Assembly (NCBI GenBank): GCA_021780395.1
Contig: JAJXYU010000359.1
Location: 1-42,585, forward strand
DNA: 42,585 nt
Source of the DNA: Pseudomonadota bacterium
GTDB taxonomy: Bacteria; Pseudomonadota; Gammaproteobacteria; Steroidobacterales; Steroidobacteraceae
Reading direction: 5' to 3'
Part shown: positions 32,083-40,723 of the stretch, piece after piece
Numbering within the stretch: position 1 is the stretch's first letter
Layout of the letters: the number at the start of each line of letters is the position of its first letter
The notes under the pieces: model-generated
What the model saw: the letters and a program-made list of their open reading frames with translations, nothing else
Told to the model about the DNA's origin: nothing
The model's database searches: none
Position numbers and translations under genes: made by a program

Positions 32083-33318
32083 ATGTCCTCGACTGCGCCC
32101 CGTTCCAGACCACCGACGTCCGCGAAGCCCGTTCCGCGGCGCCGCCGATGGCCACGTGCGATCCGGCGTCCGGCGCGCCTGCGCGCGTTCGAGCGCGCGT
32201 TCGAGCGCGCCGCCCCCGCGCTCGCGGCGCTGCTCGCCGCGCTGTGCGGCGCGCTGGCGATCCGTCCTTACGCCGCGCCGATGCTCGCTGCGCTCGCCGT
32301 CGTCGGGAATCGCCGCGCCGGCGCGATCGATCTCGCCGCCTTTCCGCACGTGATCGTCGGGTCCGCGCTCGCGCTGATGTCGTTCGGCCTGCTGCTGCGC
32401 ACGCGCATCGCATGGGTGATCGCGTTGCTGCTCGGTGCATTCGTCGCCGCGCTGTCCTGGCGGAGCGCGCAGACGCCGACGCTGGTGTTCTGGGCCGCCG
32501 CGCTGCTGATCGTCGTGCTGCTCGTGCACGCGCGACGTTTCGATCGCAGCAACCTCGCGGCGAGCTCGCTGTTCGCACTGCTGAGCGTCGGCACCCTGCT
32601 GCTGTACGGGGTGCTCGGCTCGTTGTGGTTCGGCGCCGGCTACGCGCCGGCGATACGCGATCTGCCGACCGCGTTCTATTATACGATCGAGACGATGTCG
32701 ACGGTCGGCTACGGCGACATCCTGCCGCGCACGACCGAGGCTCGGATGTTCACCGTGTCGATGATCGTGCTCGGCATCACGGTATTCGCGACGACGCTGT
32801 CGGTCGTGATCGGGCCGCTGGTCGGCGGCAGCATCAAGCGCGCACTCGAGGGTCGCATGCAGAGCAAGCAACGCACCGGGCACTTCGTGATCATCGGCAC
32901 CTCGGCGCTCGCGTACGCGCTCTGGAAGCAGCTCGAGTCGCGCGGCGCGGCGGTCACGGTGATCGCGCCGCCCGACCGGCCATCGCCCTACCCGCCGGAG
33001 GCGGACGTGATCACCGGCGACCCGAACCGCAACGAGGTGCTCGAGACCGCTGGCGTGCCGCAGGCCCGCGCGGTGCTGACCTTGCGCGACGACGACGCGG
33101 AGAACGCGTTCGCGGTGCTCGCCGTCAAGGAAATCGCGCCGCAGGTGAAGACGATCGCCGGCGTGAACGATGCACGGCACCTCGGCAAGATCCGGCGGGT
33201 GCAGCCGGACATGCTGTTCGCGCCCCAGGTGCTCGGGAGCGACCTGCTGGTGCGGGCCTTGTTCAACGAACCGATCGACAAGGACACGGTCGACCAGCTG
33301 CTGTTCGCCCGCAGCTGA
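32083..33318 (+). CDS. Potassium channel with RCK/TrkA-N domain (Kch-like)
   Basis: This 411-residue membrane protein has an N-terminal membrane domain of about six segments, followed by the pore: FYYTIETMSTVGYGDILPRT contains the K+ selectivity filter TVGYGD. The cytoplasmic RCK/TrkA-N domain follows (HFVIIGTSALAYALWKQLES to the end), with a nucleotide-binding Rossmann fold whose glycine motif is degenerate (GTSALA). The length equals E. coli Kch (417). The first 35 residues are basic and probably cytoplasmic. The outer-membrane protein gene follows after 20 bp. Confidence 0.88.
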   Translation: MSSTAPRSRPPTSAKPVPRRRRWPRAIRRPARLRAFERAFERAAPALAALLAALCGALAIRPYAAPMLAALAVVGNRRAGAIDLAAFPHVIVGSALALMSFGLLLRTRIAWVIALLLGAFVAALSWRSAQTPTLVFWAAALLIVVLLVHARRFDRSNLAASSLFALLSVGTLLLYGVLGSLWFGAGYAPAIRDLPTAFYYTIETMSTVGYGDILPRTTEARMFTVSMIVLGITVFATTLSVVIGPLVGGSIKRALEGRMQSKQRTGHFVIIGTSALAYALWKQLESRGAAVTVIAPPDRPSPYPPEADVITGDPNRNEVLETAGVPQARAVLTLRDDDAENAFAVLAVKEIAPQVKTIAGVNDARHLGKIRRVQPDMLFAPQVLGSDLLVRALFNEPIDKDTVDQLLFARS

Positions 33319-33338
33319 CGAGGGGGAGGCCGGCGGCG

Positions 33339-34187
33339 ATGACGCATCGACCACAACCCGTCGGGGCGACCACGGTCCGTGCGAGCACGGCCCTCGCCGC
33401 CGCGCTCGCACTCGCGACGCTCGCCGCCTGGCGGACCGCGCTCGCGGGCCCGCCGTTCCTCACCGACGATCCGGAGCCCGTCGACTATCATCACAGCGAG
33501 TTCTACGTGTTCGCGACCGACGACCAGACCGCGGGCGGCAAGAGCGTCGCGCTGCCGGCGTTCGAGTACAACTATGGAATCTTGCCGGAAACGCAGTTCC
33601 ATCTCGTCGTGCCCTACGCGGAATCGATCCCGCGCGGCGGTCCGAGCGCCTCGGGGATCGGTGACGTCGAGGTCGGGATCAAGTTTCGGCTGTTCGACGA
33701 GACCGCCGACCGGCCACAGGTGGGGATCTTCCCGATGGCGGAACTGCCGACCGGCGCTGCGCGTGCGGGTCTCGGCAACGGTCGAACCTGGTGGCGCCTG
33801 CCGATCTGGGCACAGAAGACGCTGGGGCCGTGGGTGACCTACGGCGGCGGCGGCTACGTCGTCAATCACGCGCCCGGGCAGCGCAGCTATGCGTTCGCCG
33901 GCTGGCTCGTGCAGCGCGACGTCGGACCGAAGTGGACGCTCGGTGCGGAACTGTTCGACCAGGGCGCGGACGTCGTCGCGGGACGCGGCCGGACGATCCT
34001 GAACGTCGGCGGCTACTATAATTTCACGCCGACCTTCAATTTGCTCTTCAGCGCAGGTCGCAGCGTCGCGGGTGCGATGCACACGGTCGCGTATCTCGGC
34101 CTGTACTGGACCTGGGGCCGCGCACGGCACGATGCCTCGGCGGCGTCGACCGGCGCGCCGCCGCGCTGGTCGCTCGCGCGCCGCTGA
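33339..34187 (+). CDS. Outer-membrane beta-barrel protein (transporter-like)
   Basis: This exported protein of 282 residues has a signal peptide (about 1-36, LAAALALATLAAWRTALA). The mature part starts GPPFLTDDPEPVDYHHSEFYVF and shows alternating aromatic beta-strands such as QVGIFPMAELPTG, WVTYGGGGYVVNH and WTLGAELFDQGADV, as in the uncharacterised outer-membrane 'transporter' family near MetA-pathway phenol-degradation proteins. Substrate unknown. The ATG has GGGGGAGG nine nt upstream. It probably forms a unit with the channel gene. Confidence 0.75.
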   Translation: MTHRPQPVGATTVRASTALAAALALATLAAWRTALAGPPFLTDDPEPVDYHHSEFYVFATDDQTAGGKSVALPAFEYNYGILPETQFHLVVPYAESIPRGGPSASGIGDVEVGIKFRLFDETADRPQVGIFPMAELPTGAARAGLGNGRTWWRLPIWAQKTLGPWVTYGGGGYVVNHAPGQRSYAFAGWLVQRDVGPKWTLGAELFDQGADVVAGRGRTILNVGGYYNFTPTFNLLFSAGRSVAGAMHTVAYLGLYWTWGRARHDASAASTGAPPRWSLARR

Positions 34188-34256
34188 TCGACCACGGCCG
34201 GCGATTCGCCGGACTCCGCGAACCGTCCGCACGCCGCCGCCGACCGCGCGGGCCGC

Positions 34257-35177
34257 TCAAGGCCCCCGGGACGGCTCGGCGCGCGCGGTCGTCTCGCGCA
34301 GGATCTCGGCGAGGCGCCGCGCACCGGGTCCCGCGTAGTCCGGATCGGGAATGATCAGGTACAGCTCGACCCGCCGCTCACCCCCCTCGCGCAGCGGCAG
34401 CGGCATCAGCGCGCCGCTCGCGAGCTCGTCGCGGATCATCTCGTCGGGATACCACGCGAAGCCGAGCCCAAGCTGCACCGCGCGGATCGCGGTCGCCTTG
34501 TGGCTCACCGTCCAGCGCCGCTCCGCGCCGAGCCACCCGGAGTCCCGGTGCCGGCGCAACCCGGAGTCGCGGATCACCAACTGCCGATGGGCGCGCAGAT
34601 CCTGATAGGTGATCGGGCGACCGAGCGCGTGCAGGGGATGCGTCGGCGCCGCGACCGCGACGAAGCGCAGCGCAATCAGCGGGTCTCCGACGAACCCCGG
34701 CGGTACGATCGGGCCGATCGCCAGATCCACCTGACGCTGCGTCAAGGCGTCCTCGGTACCGCCGAGCACCGTCTCGTGCAGTTCGATCCGCATCGCCGGC
34801 CGCTCGCCCGCGAACGCGCGCAAGGCCTCGAGCAGCAACCAGGTCGGGAACACGACGTCGACCGCGAGCCGCAGCTCGGGCTCCCAGCCGGCGGCGAGCG
34901 TCGCCGCCGCCGCCTCGAGCGCGAGGGCCTCTTCGGTGAGCGCGCGGGCGCGCCGTACCAGCAACTGGCCGGTCGGGGTCAGCACGGCCTTGCGTCCCTG
35001 GATCTCGAACGCCTTGAGGCCGAGCACCGCCTCGAGCTTCTGGACCGCGTAGGTCACCGCGGACTGGCTCTTGTGCAGCCGCGCGGCCGCGGCCGCGTAG
35101 CCGCCGGCTTCGACGACCGCGATCAGGGTTCGCCATTGCTCGAGGGTGATTCGCGCATGGCTTGCAGAGGGCTTCAT
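34257..35177 (-). CDS. LysR-family transcriptional regulator
   Basis: This LysR-type regulator has 306 residues. The N-terminal helix-turn-helix is WRTLIAVVEAGGYAAAAARLHKSQSAVTYAVQKLE (about 15-49), followed by the linker helix and a periplasmic-binding-protein-like effector domain (about 95-290). It is transcribed away from doxX-pirin, the classic arrangement in which a LysR protein controls its neighbour and itself. A 21-bp palindromic AT-rich site starts one base before its start codon. The effector is unknown. Confidence 0.93.
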   Translation of the reverse strand: MKPSASHARITLEQWRTLIAVVEAGGYAAAAARLHKSQSAVTYAVQKLEAVLGLKAFEIQGRKAVLTPTGQLLVRRARALTEEALALEAAAATLAAGWEPELRLAVDVVFPTWLLLEALRAFAGERPAMRIELHETVLGGTEDALTQRQVDLAIGPIVPPGFVGDPLIALRFVAVAAPTHPLHALGRPITYQDLRAHRQLVIRDSGLRRHRDSGWLGAERRWTVSHKATAIRAVQLGLGFAWYPDEMIRDELASGALMPLPLREGGERRVELYLIIPDPDYAGPGARRLAEILRETTARAEPSRGP

Positions 35178-35178
35178 A

Positions 35179-35199
35179 TATCTATAATTATGATAGATA
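35179..35199. promoter_or_regulatory. LysR operator in the lysR/doxX intergenic region
   Basis: A perfect inverted repeat TATCTAT/ATAGATA with a 7-nt spacer fits a LysR T-N11-A-type box. It lies directly next to the regulator start codon. A TATAAC hexamer at 35220-35225 could be the -10 for doxX, putting the box at about -50 to -30, a normal activator position. The 35172-35245 stretch is far more AT-rich than its surroundings. Confidence 0.6.
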
Positions 35200-35280
35200 A
35201 TCCGAACAAAATCGACTTTTATAACGATTAAATCAATAGTTAAATGGCTTCACCGCCAGGATCGGCGGCCACTTCCAACG

Positions 35281-35300
35281 GGCCCCAGAGGGGCCAGGAG
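35281..35300 (+). other. Hairpin directly before the doxX ribosome-binding site
   Basis: GGCCCC/GGGGCC (6-bp stem, AGA loop) ends one base before the AGGAG Shine-Dalgarno of doxX. It might influence translation initiation; this is inference from position alone. Confidence 0.3.
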
Positions 35301-35309
35301 CGACAGACA

Positions 35310-35696
35310 ATGAGTTCATGGCAAAAGTCGGCGGACCTCGGGGGCCGCATCCTGCTGGTGATCCTGTTCGTGCTCGCCGGCGTCTCGAAGATCGGGGGCT
35401 ACGCGGGCACTCAGGCCTACATGCAATCGGCCGGCGTCCCGGGCGCGCTGTTGCCGCTCGTGATCCTGACCGAGATCGGCGGCAGCGTGCTGATCGTGCT
35501 CGGCCTGTGGACACGGCTCGCGGCGTTCCTGCTCGCCGGGTTCAGCCTGCTCGCCGGCGCGATCTTTCATCACGCGATCGGCGACGAGATCCAGCAGCTG
35601 ATGCTGCTGAAGGACATCGCGATCGCCGGCGGATTCCTCGTGCTGGTCGCGCACGGCGCCGGGCCGTGGAGCCTCGATGCGCGCCGCGGTCGCTGA
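35310..35696 (+). CDS. DoxX family membrane protein
   Basis: This 128-residue inner-membrane protein has four predicted transmembrane helices and the DoxX pattern: GRILLVILFVLAGVSKIGGY, GALLPLVILTEIGGSVLIVLGL, RLAAFLLAGFSLLAGAIFHH and LKDIAIAGGFLVLV. DoxX proteins are quinone- or thiol-redox-linked in several systems, but their role is usually unknown. The ATG was chosen for its AGGAG Shine-Dalgarno; an in-frame ATG 22 codons upstream is less likely. It overlaps the pirin gene by 20 bp and is probably under the divergent LysR regulator. Confidence 0.88.
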   Translation: MSSWQKSADLGGRILLVILFVLAGVSKIGGYAGTQAYMQSAGVPGALLPLVILTEIGGSVLIVLGLWTRLAAFLLAGFSLLAGAIFHHAIGDEIQQLMLLKDIAIAGGFLVLVAHGAGPWSLDARRGR

Positions 35697-36564
35697 GCGC
35701 GGCGTCGCGCGGATCGTCCCGTCGGTCGCCGCATCCGACGGAGCCGGCGTGAAGCTGCGCCGCAGCCTCGGCAGCGCGCCGTCGCTGCGCGTCGATCCGT
35801 TCCTGATGCTCGATGAATTCGGCACGGACAATCCGGACGACTACATCGCGGGATTTCCGCCGCACCCGCACCGCGGATTCGAGACGGTGACGTACATGAT
35901 CGACGGTCACATGCAGCACCGCGACCACCTCGGCAATGTCGGTGATCTCGGGCCGGGCGGCGTTCAGTGGATGTGCGCCGGGCGCGGCGTGATCCATTCC
36001 GAGATGCCGCGGCAGTCCGAGGGCCGGATGCGCGGCTTCCAGCTGTGGATCAATCTGCCGGCGGCGGAGAAGATGAAGCCCGCGAGCTATCGGGACATCC
36101 CGGCGGCGGACATCCCGATCGCGGCCCTCCCCGGGGGCGGGCAGGTGAAAGTGATCGCGGGCGCGATCCAGATCGCGGATCGGCGCGTCGAGGGCCCGAT
36201 CAACGGCCTCGCGGCGAAGCTCTCGACCGACCCGCTGTACCTCGACCTCGAGTTGCCGCCGGGCGGCGAGTTCACGCAGCCGCTGCCGGCAGGCCATGCC
36301 GCGTTCCTCTATCCGTACGAAGGCGACGCGACGGTGCGGACCGCGACCGGTGCCCGGGCGGTGCCGCTCCAGGCGGCCGCGGTGCTCGACGCGGCCGGCG
36401 GGGTCGTGACCTGCATCGCGGGACCCCGTGGTCTGCGGGCGCTGCTGCTCGCGGCGCAGCCGATCGGCGAGCCGGTCGTGCAGCATGGTCCCTTCGTGAT
36501 GAACACCCGCGAGGAAATCGAGCGCGCGATCGCCGACTATCAGGCCGGCCGGCTCACGGCCTGA
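35677..36564 (+). CDS. Pirin family protein
   Basis: This bicupin protein of 295 residues has the pirin metal-binding residues in HPHRGFETVTYMIDG and HRDHLGNVGDL, plus the Glu of GVIHSEMP. Pirins bind a single iron and some act as quercetin 2,3-dioxygenases (YhhW type). The ATG overlaps the end of doxX. The doxX-pirin pairing under a LysR regulator is frequent in Proteobacteria and fits a redox or aromatic-compound response; this is inference. Confidence 0.93.
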   Translation: MRAAVAERGVARIVPSVAASDGAGVKLRRSLGSAPSLRVDPFLMLDEFGTDNPDDYIAGFPPHPHRGFETVTYMIDGHMQHRDHLGNVGDLGPGGVQWMCAGRGVIHSEMPRQSEGRMRGFQLWINLPAAEKMKPASYRDIPAADIPIAALPGGGQVKVIAGAIQIADRRVEGPINGLAAKLSTDPLYLDLELPPGGEFTQPLPAGHAAFLYPYEGDATVRTATGARAVPLQAAAVLDAAGGVVTCIAGPRGLRALLLAAQPIGEPVVQHGPFVMNTREEIERAIADYQAGRLTA

Positions 36565-36589
36565 TCCTGCGAGGGTCCGTAACCGCCTA

Positions 36590-36615
36590 CGCGGGATCCC
36601 GTATGGGATCCCGCG
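36590..36615. repeat. Perfect inverted repeat between pirin and the hydrogenase operon
   Basis: An 11-bp perfect repeat CGCGGGATCCC/GGGATCCCGCG with a GTAT loop follows the pirin stop by 25 bp. It has no T-run, so it may be a factor-dependent terminator, a mRNA-stabilising hairpin or a protein site. The hydrogenase protease gene starts 75 bp later. Confidence 0.55.
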
Positions 36616-36690
36616 GTCGGGCGGGCGACTATCGTCAGGCGACGGAATCCCCCGGCTCTGCCGGAACCAGCTCAGGAAGGGAAACCGGCT

Positions 36691-37236
36691 ATGGCTGTCG
36701 GCATCGCGACGACCCAGGTCTTGGTGCTGGGTCTCGGGAATGTGTTGCTGACCGACGATGGGGTCGGCATCCACGTGATCCGCGCGCTCGAGCGGACGCT
36801 GAACGGGAGGTCCCGGCCGCCCGCGGTGACGCTGTGCGACGGCGGGACCCTCGGCCTCAATCTCCTGTTCGAACTCGACTCGGCCGACGCGCTGATCGCC
36901 GTCGACGCGATGGATCTCGGGGCACCGCCGGGCACCGTGCGCGCGTTCGATCACGCGGCGCTCGACGCGAGGCTCTCCGGCAAGCGCGGCAGCGTTCACG
37001 AACTCGCGCTCGCCGACTTGCTCGCAGCGGCCGAACTGACCGGCCGCCGGCCATCGCGACGCGCGCTCGTCGCGATCCAGCCCGGATCGACCGATTGGGG
37101 GCTCGACCCGACCGCTGCGGTCGCCGCCGCGATTCCCGGGGCCTGCCGACTCATCCAGGACCTGCTCGAGGAGTGGGGAGACTGCCCTGACGTCCCGCGG
37201 GATGCGGGCTGCGGCGCACGACGCGCGGAGGCTTGA
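36691..37236 (+). CDS. Hydrogenase maturation protease (HyaD/HupD/HynD family)
   Basis: This endopeptidase of 181 residues cleaves the C-terminal tail of the hydrogenase large subunit once nickel is inserted. Motifs present: VLGLGNVLLTDDGVGIHVIRAL (the Asp/Glu nickel-sensing region, with Asp rather than Glu at the first acidic site), DGGTLGLNLLFELDSADALIAVDAMDLG and QPGSTDWGLDPTAAVA. The C-terminal 20 residues are an atypical Cys/Arg/Ala tail. It is 4 bp upstream of the small-subunit gene and likely the first gene of the operon. An AGGAAGGG sequence upstream is a good Shine-Dalgarno. Confidence 0.9.
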   Translation: MAVGIATTQVLVLGLGNVLLTDDGVGIHVIRALERTLNGRSRPPAVTLCDGGTLGLNLLFELDSADALIAVDAMDLGAPPGTVRAFDHAALDARLSGKRGSVHELALADLLAAAELTGRRPSRRALVAIQPGSTDWGLDPTAAVAAAIPGACRLIQDLLEEWGDCPDVPRDAGCGARRAEA

Positions 37237-37240
37237 GGAC

Positions 37241-38299
37241 ATGACGGACCAACGAACGATCGGCGAACTGCTCGCGCAGCGCGGGATCTCGCGCCGCGCC
37301 CTGTTGAAGTACGGCGCCTACCTCGGTGCGTTGATGGCCCTGCCGTCCTGGCAGTCGCGCGCGCTCGCCGAAGGTCTGGCGAACGCCCGACGCCAGTCGG
37401 TGATCTGGCTGAGCTTCCAGGAATGCACCGGCTGCACCGAATCGCTGACGCGCTCGTTCGCGCCGACGATCGAGCACCTGATCTTCGACCTGATCTCGCT
37501 CGACTATCACGAGACCCTGCAGGCGGTATCCGGGTTCGCCGCGGAGGCGGCCCGGCGGGAGGCGATGCGGGCGAACGCCGGGAAGTACGTCGTCGTCGTC
37601 GACGGCTCGGTCCCGACCAAGGACGGCGGCGTCTATGCGACGATCGCCGGCAAGACCAATCTCGAGATCCTGCGCGAGACGGCCGCGCAGGCCCTCGCCC
37701 TGATCTCGGTCGGCACCTGCGCCTCGTTCGGCGGAATACCGCACGCCGACCCGAACCCGACCGGCGCGGTGCCGGTCTCCGAGATCATCACCGACAAACC
37801 GCTGATCAACATCTCCGGTTGTCCCCCGATTCCCGAGGCGATGGCCGGGACGATCGCGTACCTAATCACTTTCGGGAAGCTCCCCGACCTCGACGAGCTG
37901 AAGCGTCCGAAATCGTTCTTCGGCGAGACGATTCACGACCGCTGCTATCGGCGTCCGTTCTACGACAAGGGCCTGTTCGCGAAGAGCTTCGACGACGAGG
38001 GCGCACGTCGCGGCTGGTGCCTGTACGAGCTCGGCTGCAAGGGGCCGGTGACCTACAACGCCTGTCCGACGGTGAAGTGGAACGGCGGCGTGTCGTTCCC
38101 GATCCAGTCGGGGCACGGGTGTCTCGGGTGCTCGGAGCCGAACTTCTGGGACAAGGGCGGCTTCTATCGTCCGTTGTCGGCGAACACCGGCAGCCTCGGC
38201 AAATCGGTCGGCGCCGCGGCAGCGGTCGGCGTCGGGGTCGGGGTCGCGAGCGCGATGCTCGCGCGGCACCGCAAGAACACCGCTTCCCGGGGAGAGTGA
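37241..38299 (+). CDS. hynS: NiFe hydrogenase small subunit, group 1e (HynS)
   Basis: This electron-transfer subunit of 352 residues is exported by Tat: SRRALLKYGAYLGALM (Arg18, Arg19). The proximal cluster ligands are Cys62, Cys65, Cys160 and Cys194. Residues 64 (CTGC) and the GG after CASF are Gly, so the two extra cysteines of O2-tolerant enzymes are absent and a standard [4Fe-4S] is expected. Distal ligands are His232, Cys235, Cys260, Cys266; medial [3Fe-4S] has Cys275, Pro287, Cys294 and Cys297. A C-terminal Val/Gly-rich transmembrane anchor follows (323-341). The ATG has GGAGG upstream. It is part of the hydrogenase operon. Confidence 0.93.
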   Translation: MTDQRTIGELLAQRGISRRALLKYGAYLGALMALPSWQSRALAEGLANARRQSVIWLSFQECTGCTESLTRSFAPTIEHLIFDLISLDYHETLQAVSGFAAEAARREAMRANAGKYVVVVDGSVPTKDGGVYATIAGKTNLEILRETAAQALALISVGTCASFGGIPHADPNPTGAVPVSEIITDKPLINISGCPPIPEAMAGTIAYLITFGKLPDLDELKRPKSFFGETIHDRCYRRPFYDKGLFAKSFDDEGARRGWCLYELGCKGPVTYNACPTVKWNGGVSFPIQSGHGCLGCSEPNFWDKGGFYRPLSANTGSLGKSVGAAAAVGVGVGVASAMLARHRKNTASRGE

Positions 38300-38300
38300 C

Positions 38301-38960
38301 ATGGACTTGCTGGATTTCGCGAGGGGACCGGCGCTCACCGCCGCGCTCAGCGTGTTCGTGTTCGGCGTCGCCTGGCGCCTCCTGTCGCTCTTCCTGCTGC
38401 CATGGGCGCGGGATCCGTCGCCGCGCCGCGCAGACGCGCGCCCGGCCTGGGTCGGGGCGGTCCGGGGGTTCGCCCGGCACTTGTGGCCGCGCAAGCCGTT
38501 CGCGCGGGCCTCGATGCTCACGACCGTGAACGGCTACGTGATGCACCTCGGGCTCGCGATCGTGTTCTTCGGGCTCGCGCAGCACATCCTGTTCCTGCGC
38601 GGGCTGTTCGGCATCGCCTGGCCGAACCTGCCGAGCGGCCTGATCTCCGGCGTCGCCGTGGTCACGCTCGGCTCGCTCGCGCTCGCGCTCGCGCGCCGGC
38701 TGACCCATCCGGTGCTGCGGCTGATCTCGACGTTCAACGATTATTTCACATGGCTCGTGACGTTCCTGCCGATCGCGACCGGGCTGCTCGCGGTGAGCCA
38801 CCTCGGCGCGCCGTATCCGACGCTGCTCGCGGTGCACTTGCTGAGCGTATCGCTGCTGCTGATCTGGTTCCCGTTCGGGAAGTTGATGCACGCATTCCTC
38901 GTCTTCGTGACCCGCAGCGAGACCGGAATCGCCTATAACCGCAGGGGAGTCGTACTGTGA
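38301..38960 (+). CDS. isp1: Isp1, hydrogenase-associated membrane cytochrome b
   Basis: This 219-residue inner-membrane protein resembles the NarI/DsrM heme-b family and takes electrons from the hydrogenase. It has about five transmembrane segments. His82 and His95 (GYVMHLGLAIVFFGLAQH) and His179 and His197 (LLAVHLLSVSLLL; GKLMHAFL) are the likely ligands of two b-type hemes. It begins 1 bp after the small-subunit gene and its TGA overlaps the large-subunit GTG. In Thiocapsa and Allochromatium the equivalent protein works with Isp2. Confidence 0.9.
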   Translation: MDLLDFARGPALTAALSVFVFGVAWRLLSLFLLPWARDPSPRRADARPAWVGAVRGFARHLWPRKPFARASMLTTVNGYVMHLGLAIVFFGLAQHILFLRGLFGIAWPNLPSGLISGVAVVTLGSLALALARRLTHPVLRLISTFNDYFTWLVTFLPIATGLLAVSHLGAPYPTLLAVHLLSVSLLLIWFPFGKLMHAFLVFVTRSETGIAYNRRGVVL

Positions 38961-40723
38961 GCGACGCAGCGAACGCGAAGATCGTCGTCGATCCGATCAC
39001 CCGCATCGAAGGGCACCTGCGCATCGAGGCCGAGACCGATGCGAACGGCTCGATCGTGAGCGCGATGAGCTCCGGCACGATGGTCCGGGGCATCGAGCTG
39101 ATCCTGCGCGGACGCGATCCGCGCGACGCCTGGGCGTTCGCCCAGCGCATCTGCGGCGTATGCACCCTGGTCCACGGCATCGCATCGGTCCGGGCGGTCG
39201 AGTCGGCACTGAACTACCCGATCCCGGCGAACGCCCAGCTCATCCGCAATCTGATGATCGCCGCGCAGTTCGTGCACGACCACGTGATGCACTTCTACCA
39301 CCTGCACGCACTCGACTGGGTCGACGTGGTCTCGGCGTTGAAGGCCGATCCGGCGGCTGCGTCGAAGCTCGCGCAATCGATCTCGACGTATCCGAAGTCG
39401 AGCCCCGGCTACTTCTCGGACACGCAGACGAAACTCAGGAACTTCGTCGATTCCGGGCAACTCGGGATCTTTGCGAACGGCTTCTGGGGCAATCCGGGCT
39501 ACAAGCTGCCGCCTGAAGCGAACCTGATGGCGGTCGCCCACTATCTGGAGGCGCTGGAGTGGCAGCGCGAGGTCGTGCAGATCCACACGATCCTCGGCGG
39601 CAAGAACCCCCATCCGAACTTCCTCGTCGGCGGCGCTCCGTCACCGATCAGCATCGACACGCCGGGCGCCGGCGGCACCGCCGCGACCGCACTCGACCTC
39701 GCCGGTCTGGAGAGGATCGCGAGCGTGATCGAGCGCATGCGCGCGTTCGTCGATCAGGTCTACCTGCCGGATACTCTTGCGATCGCCTCGTTCTACAAGG
39801 ACTGGTTCCAGCGCGGCGAGGGCATCGGCAACTTCCTGACCTACGGCGACTTCCCCGAGAAGGGGATGAACGACCCGGCGAGCTGGCTGATCCCGTCCGG
39901 CGCGATCCTCGGCCGCGATCTCACGCAGATCCATCCGATCGATCTCGCCGATCCCCGCGAGGTCCAGGAGTTCGTTGCGCATTCCTGGTACGACTACGCG
40001 GGCGGCAAGACCGAAGGGCTGCATCCCTACGAGGGCGAGACACGGCTGCACTACTCGGGTCCGAAGCCGCCGTACGAGCATCTCGACGTCGCCGAGAGCT
40101 ACTCGTGGCTGAAGTCGCCGCGCTGGAAGGGCAAGGCGATGGAAGTCGGCCCGCTCGCGCGCGTGCTGATGCTCTACGCGAGGGGACACGAGCCGACGAA
40201 GGCGCTCGCCGACCGCGCGCTCAAGCAGCTCGACCTGCCGCTCGCCGCGATGTTCTCGACGATGGGACGCACCGCCGCCCGCACGCTCGAGAGCAAGATC
40301 ATCGCCGACCAGATGAGCGTCTGGCATGGCCACCTGACGGCGAACATCAAGCGCGGCGACCTCTCGGTGCACAACCCCGCGATGTGGGATCCGTCGACGT
40401 GGCCGGCGAAGGCGCGCGGCGTCGGCTTCACCGAGGCCCCGCGCGGCGCGCTCGCGCACTGGATCGTGATCCAGGACGGGAAGATCGACAACTACCAGGC
40501 GGTCGTGCCCTCGACCTGGAACGCCGGCCCGCGCGATCCGGCCGGGCAGCCGGGTCCGTACGAAGCGGCGCTGATGGACCGCCACACGGTCTACGATCCC
40601 GCGCAGCCGCTCGAGATCCAGCGCACGGTCCACAGCTTCGACCCCTGCATCGCGTGCGCGGTGCACGTCGTCGGTGCGGATGAACGGCTGTCGTTCGGCA
40701 TCCGCAGGAGCGCCCGATCATGA
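38957..40723 (+). CDS. hynL: NiFe hydrogenase large subunit, group 1e (HynL)
   Basis: This 588-residue catalytic subunit holds the NiFe(CN)2CO site. The L1 motif RICGVCTLVHG (Cys66, Cys69) and L2 motif DPCIACAVH (Cys564, Cys567, His570) supply the four cysteines. Eighteen residues follow His570 and should be removed by the upstream protease. Other family signatures are VVDPITRIEGHLRIE at the N-terminus and NGFWGNPGYKLPPEANL. The start is GTG overlapping the isp1 stop (GTGA). It lies between isp1 and isp2 rather than after both. Confidence 0.95.
   Translation: MSDAANAKIVVDPITRIEGHLRIEAETDANGSIVSAMSSGTMVRGIELILRGRDPRDAWAFAQRICGVCTLVHGIASVRAVESALNYPIPANAQLIRNLMIAAQFVHDHVMHFYHLHALDWVDVVSALKADPAAASKLAQSISTYPKSSPGYFSDTQTKLRNFVDSGQLGIFANGFWGNPGYKLPPEANLMAVAHYLEALEWQREVVQIHTILGGKNPHPNFLVGGAPSPISIDTPGAGGTAATALDLAGLERIASVIERMRAFVDQVYLPDTLAIASFYKDWFQRGEGIGNFLTYGDFPEKGMNDPASWLIPSGAILGRDLTQIHPIDLADPREVQEFVAHSWYDYAGGKTEGLHPYEGETRLHYSGPKPPYEHLDVAESYSWLKSPRWKGKAMEVGPLARVLMLYARGHEPTKALADRALKQLDLPLAAMFSTMGRTAARTLESKIIADQMSVWHGHLTANIKRGDLSVHNPAMWDPSTWPAKARGVGFTEAPRGALAHWIVIQDGKIDNYQAVVPSTWNAGPRDPAGQPGPYEAALMDRHTVYDPAQPLEIQRTVHSFDPCIACAVHVVGADERLSFGIRRSARS

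Noticed and set aside
36565..36690. Sigma54 (-24/-12) promoter for the hydrogenase operon
   Set aside because: No GG-N10-GC arrangement with surrounding TGGCAC/TTGC consensus was found; the site of initiation remains unknown.
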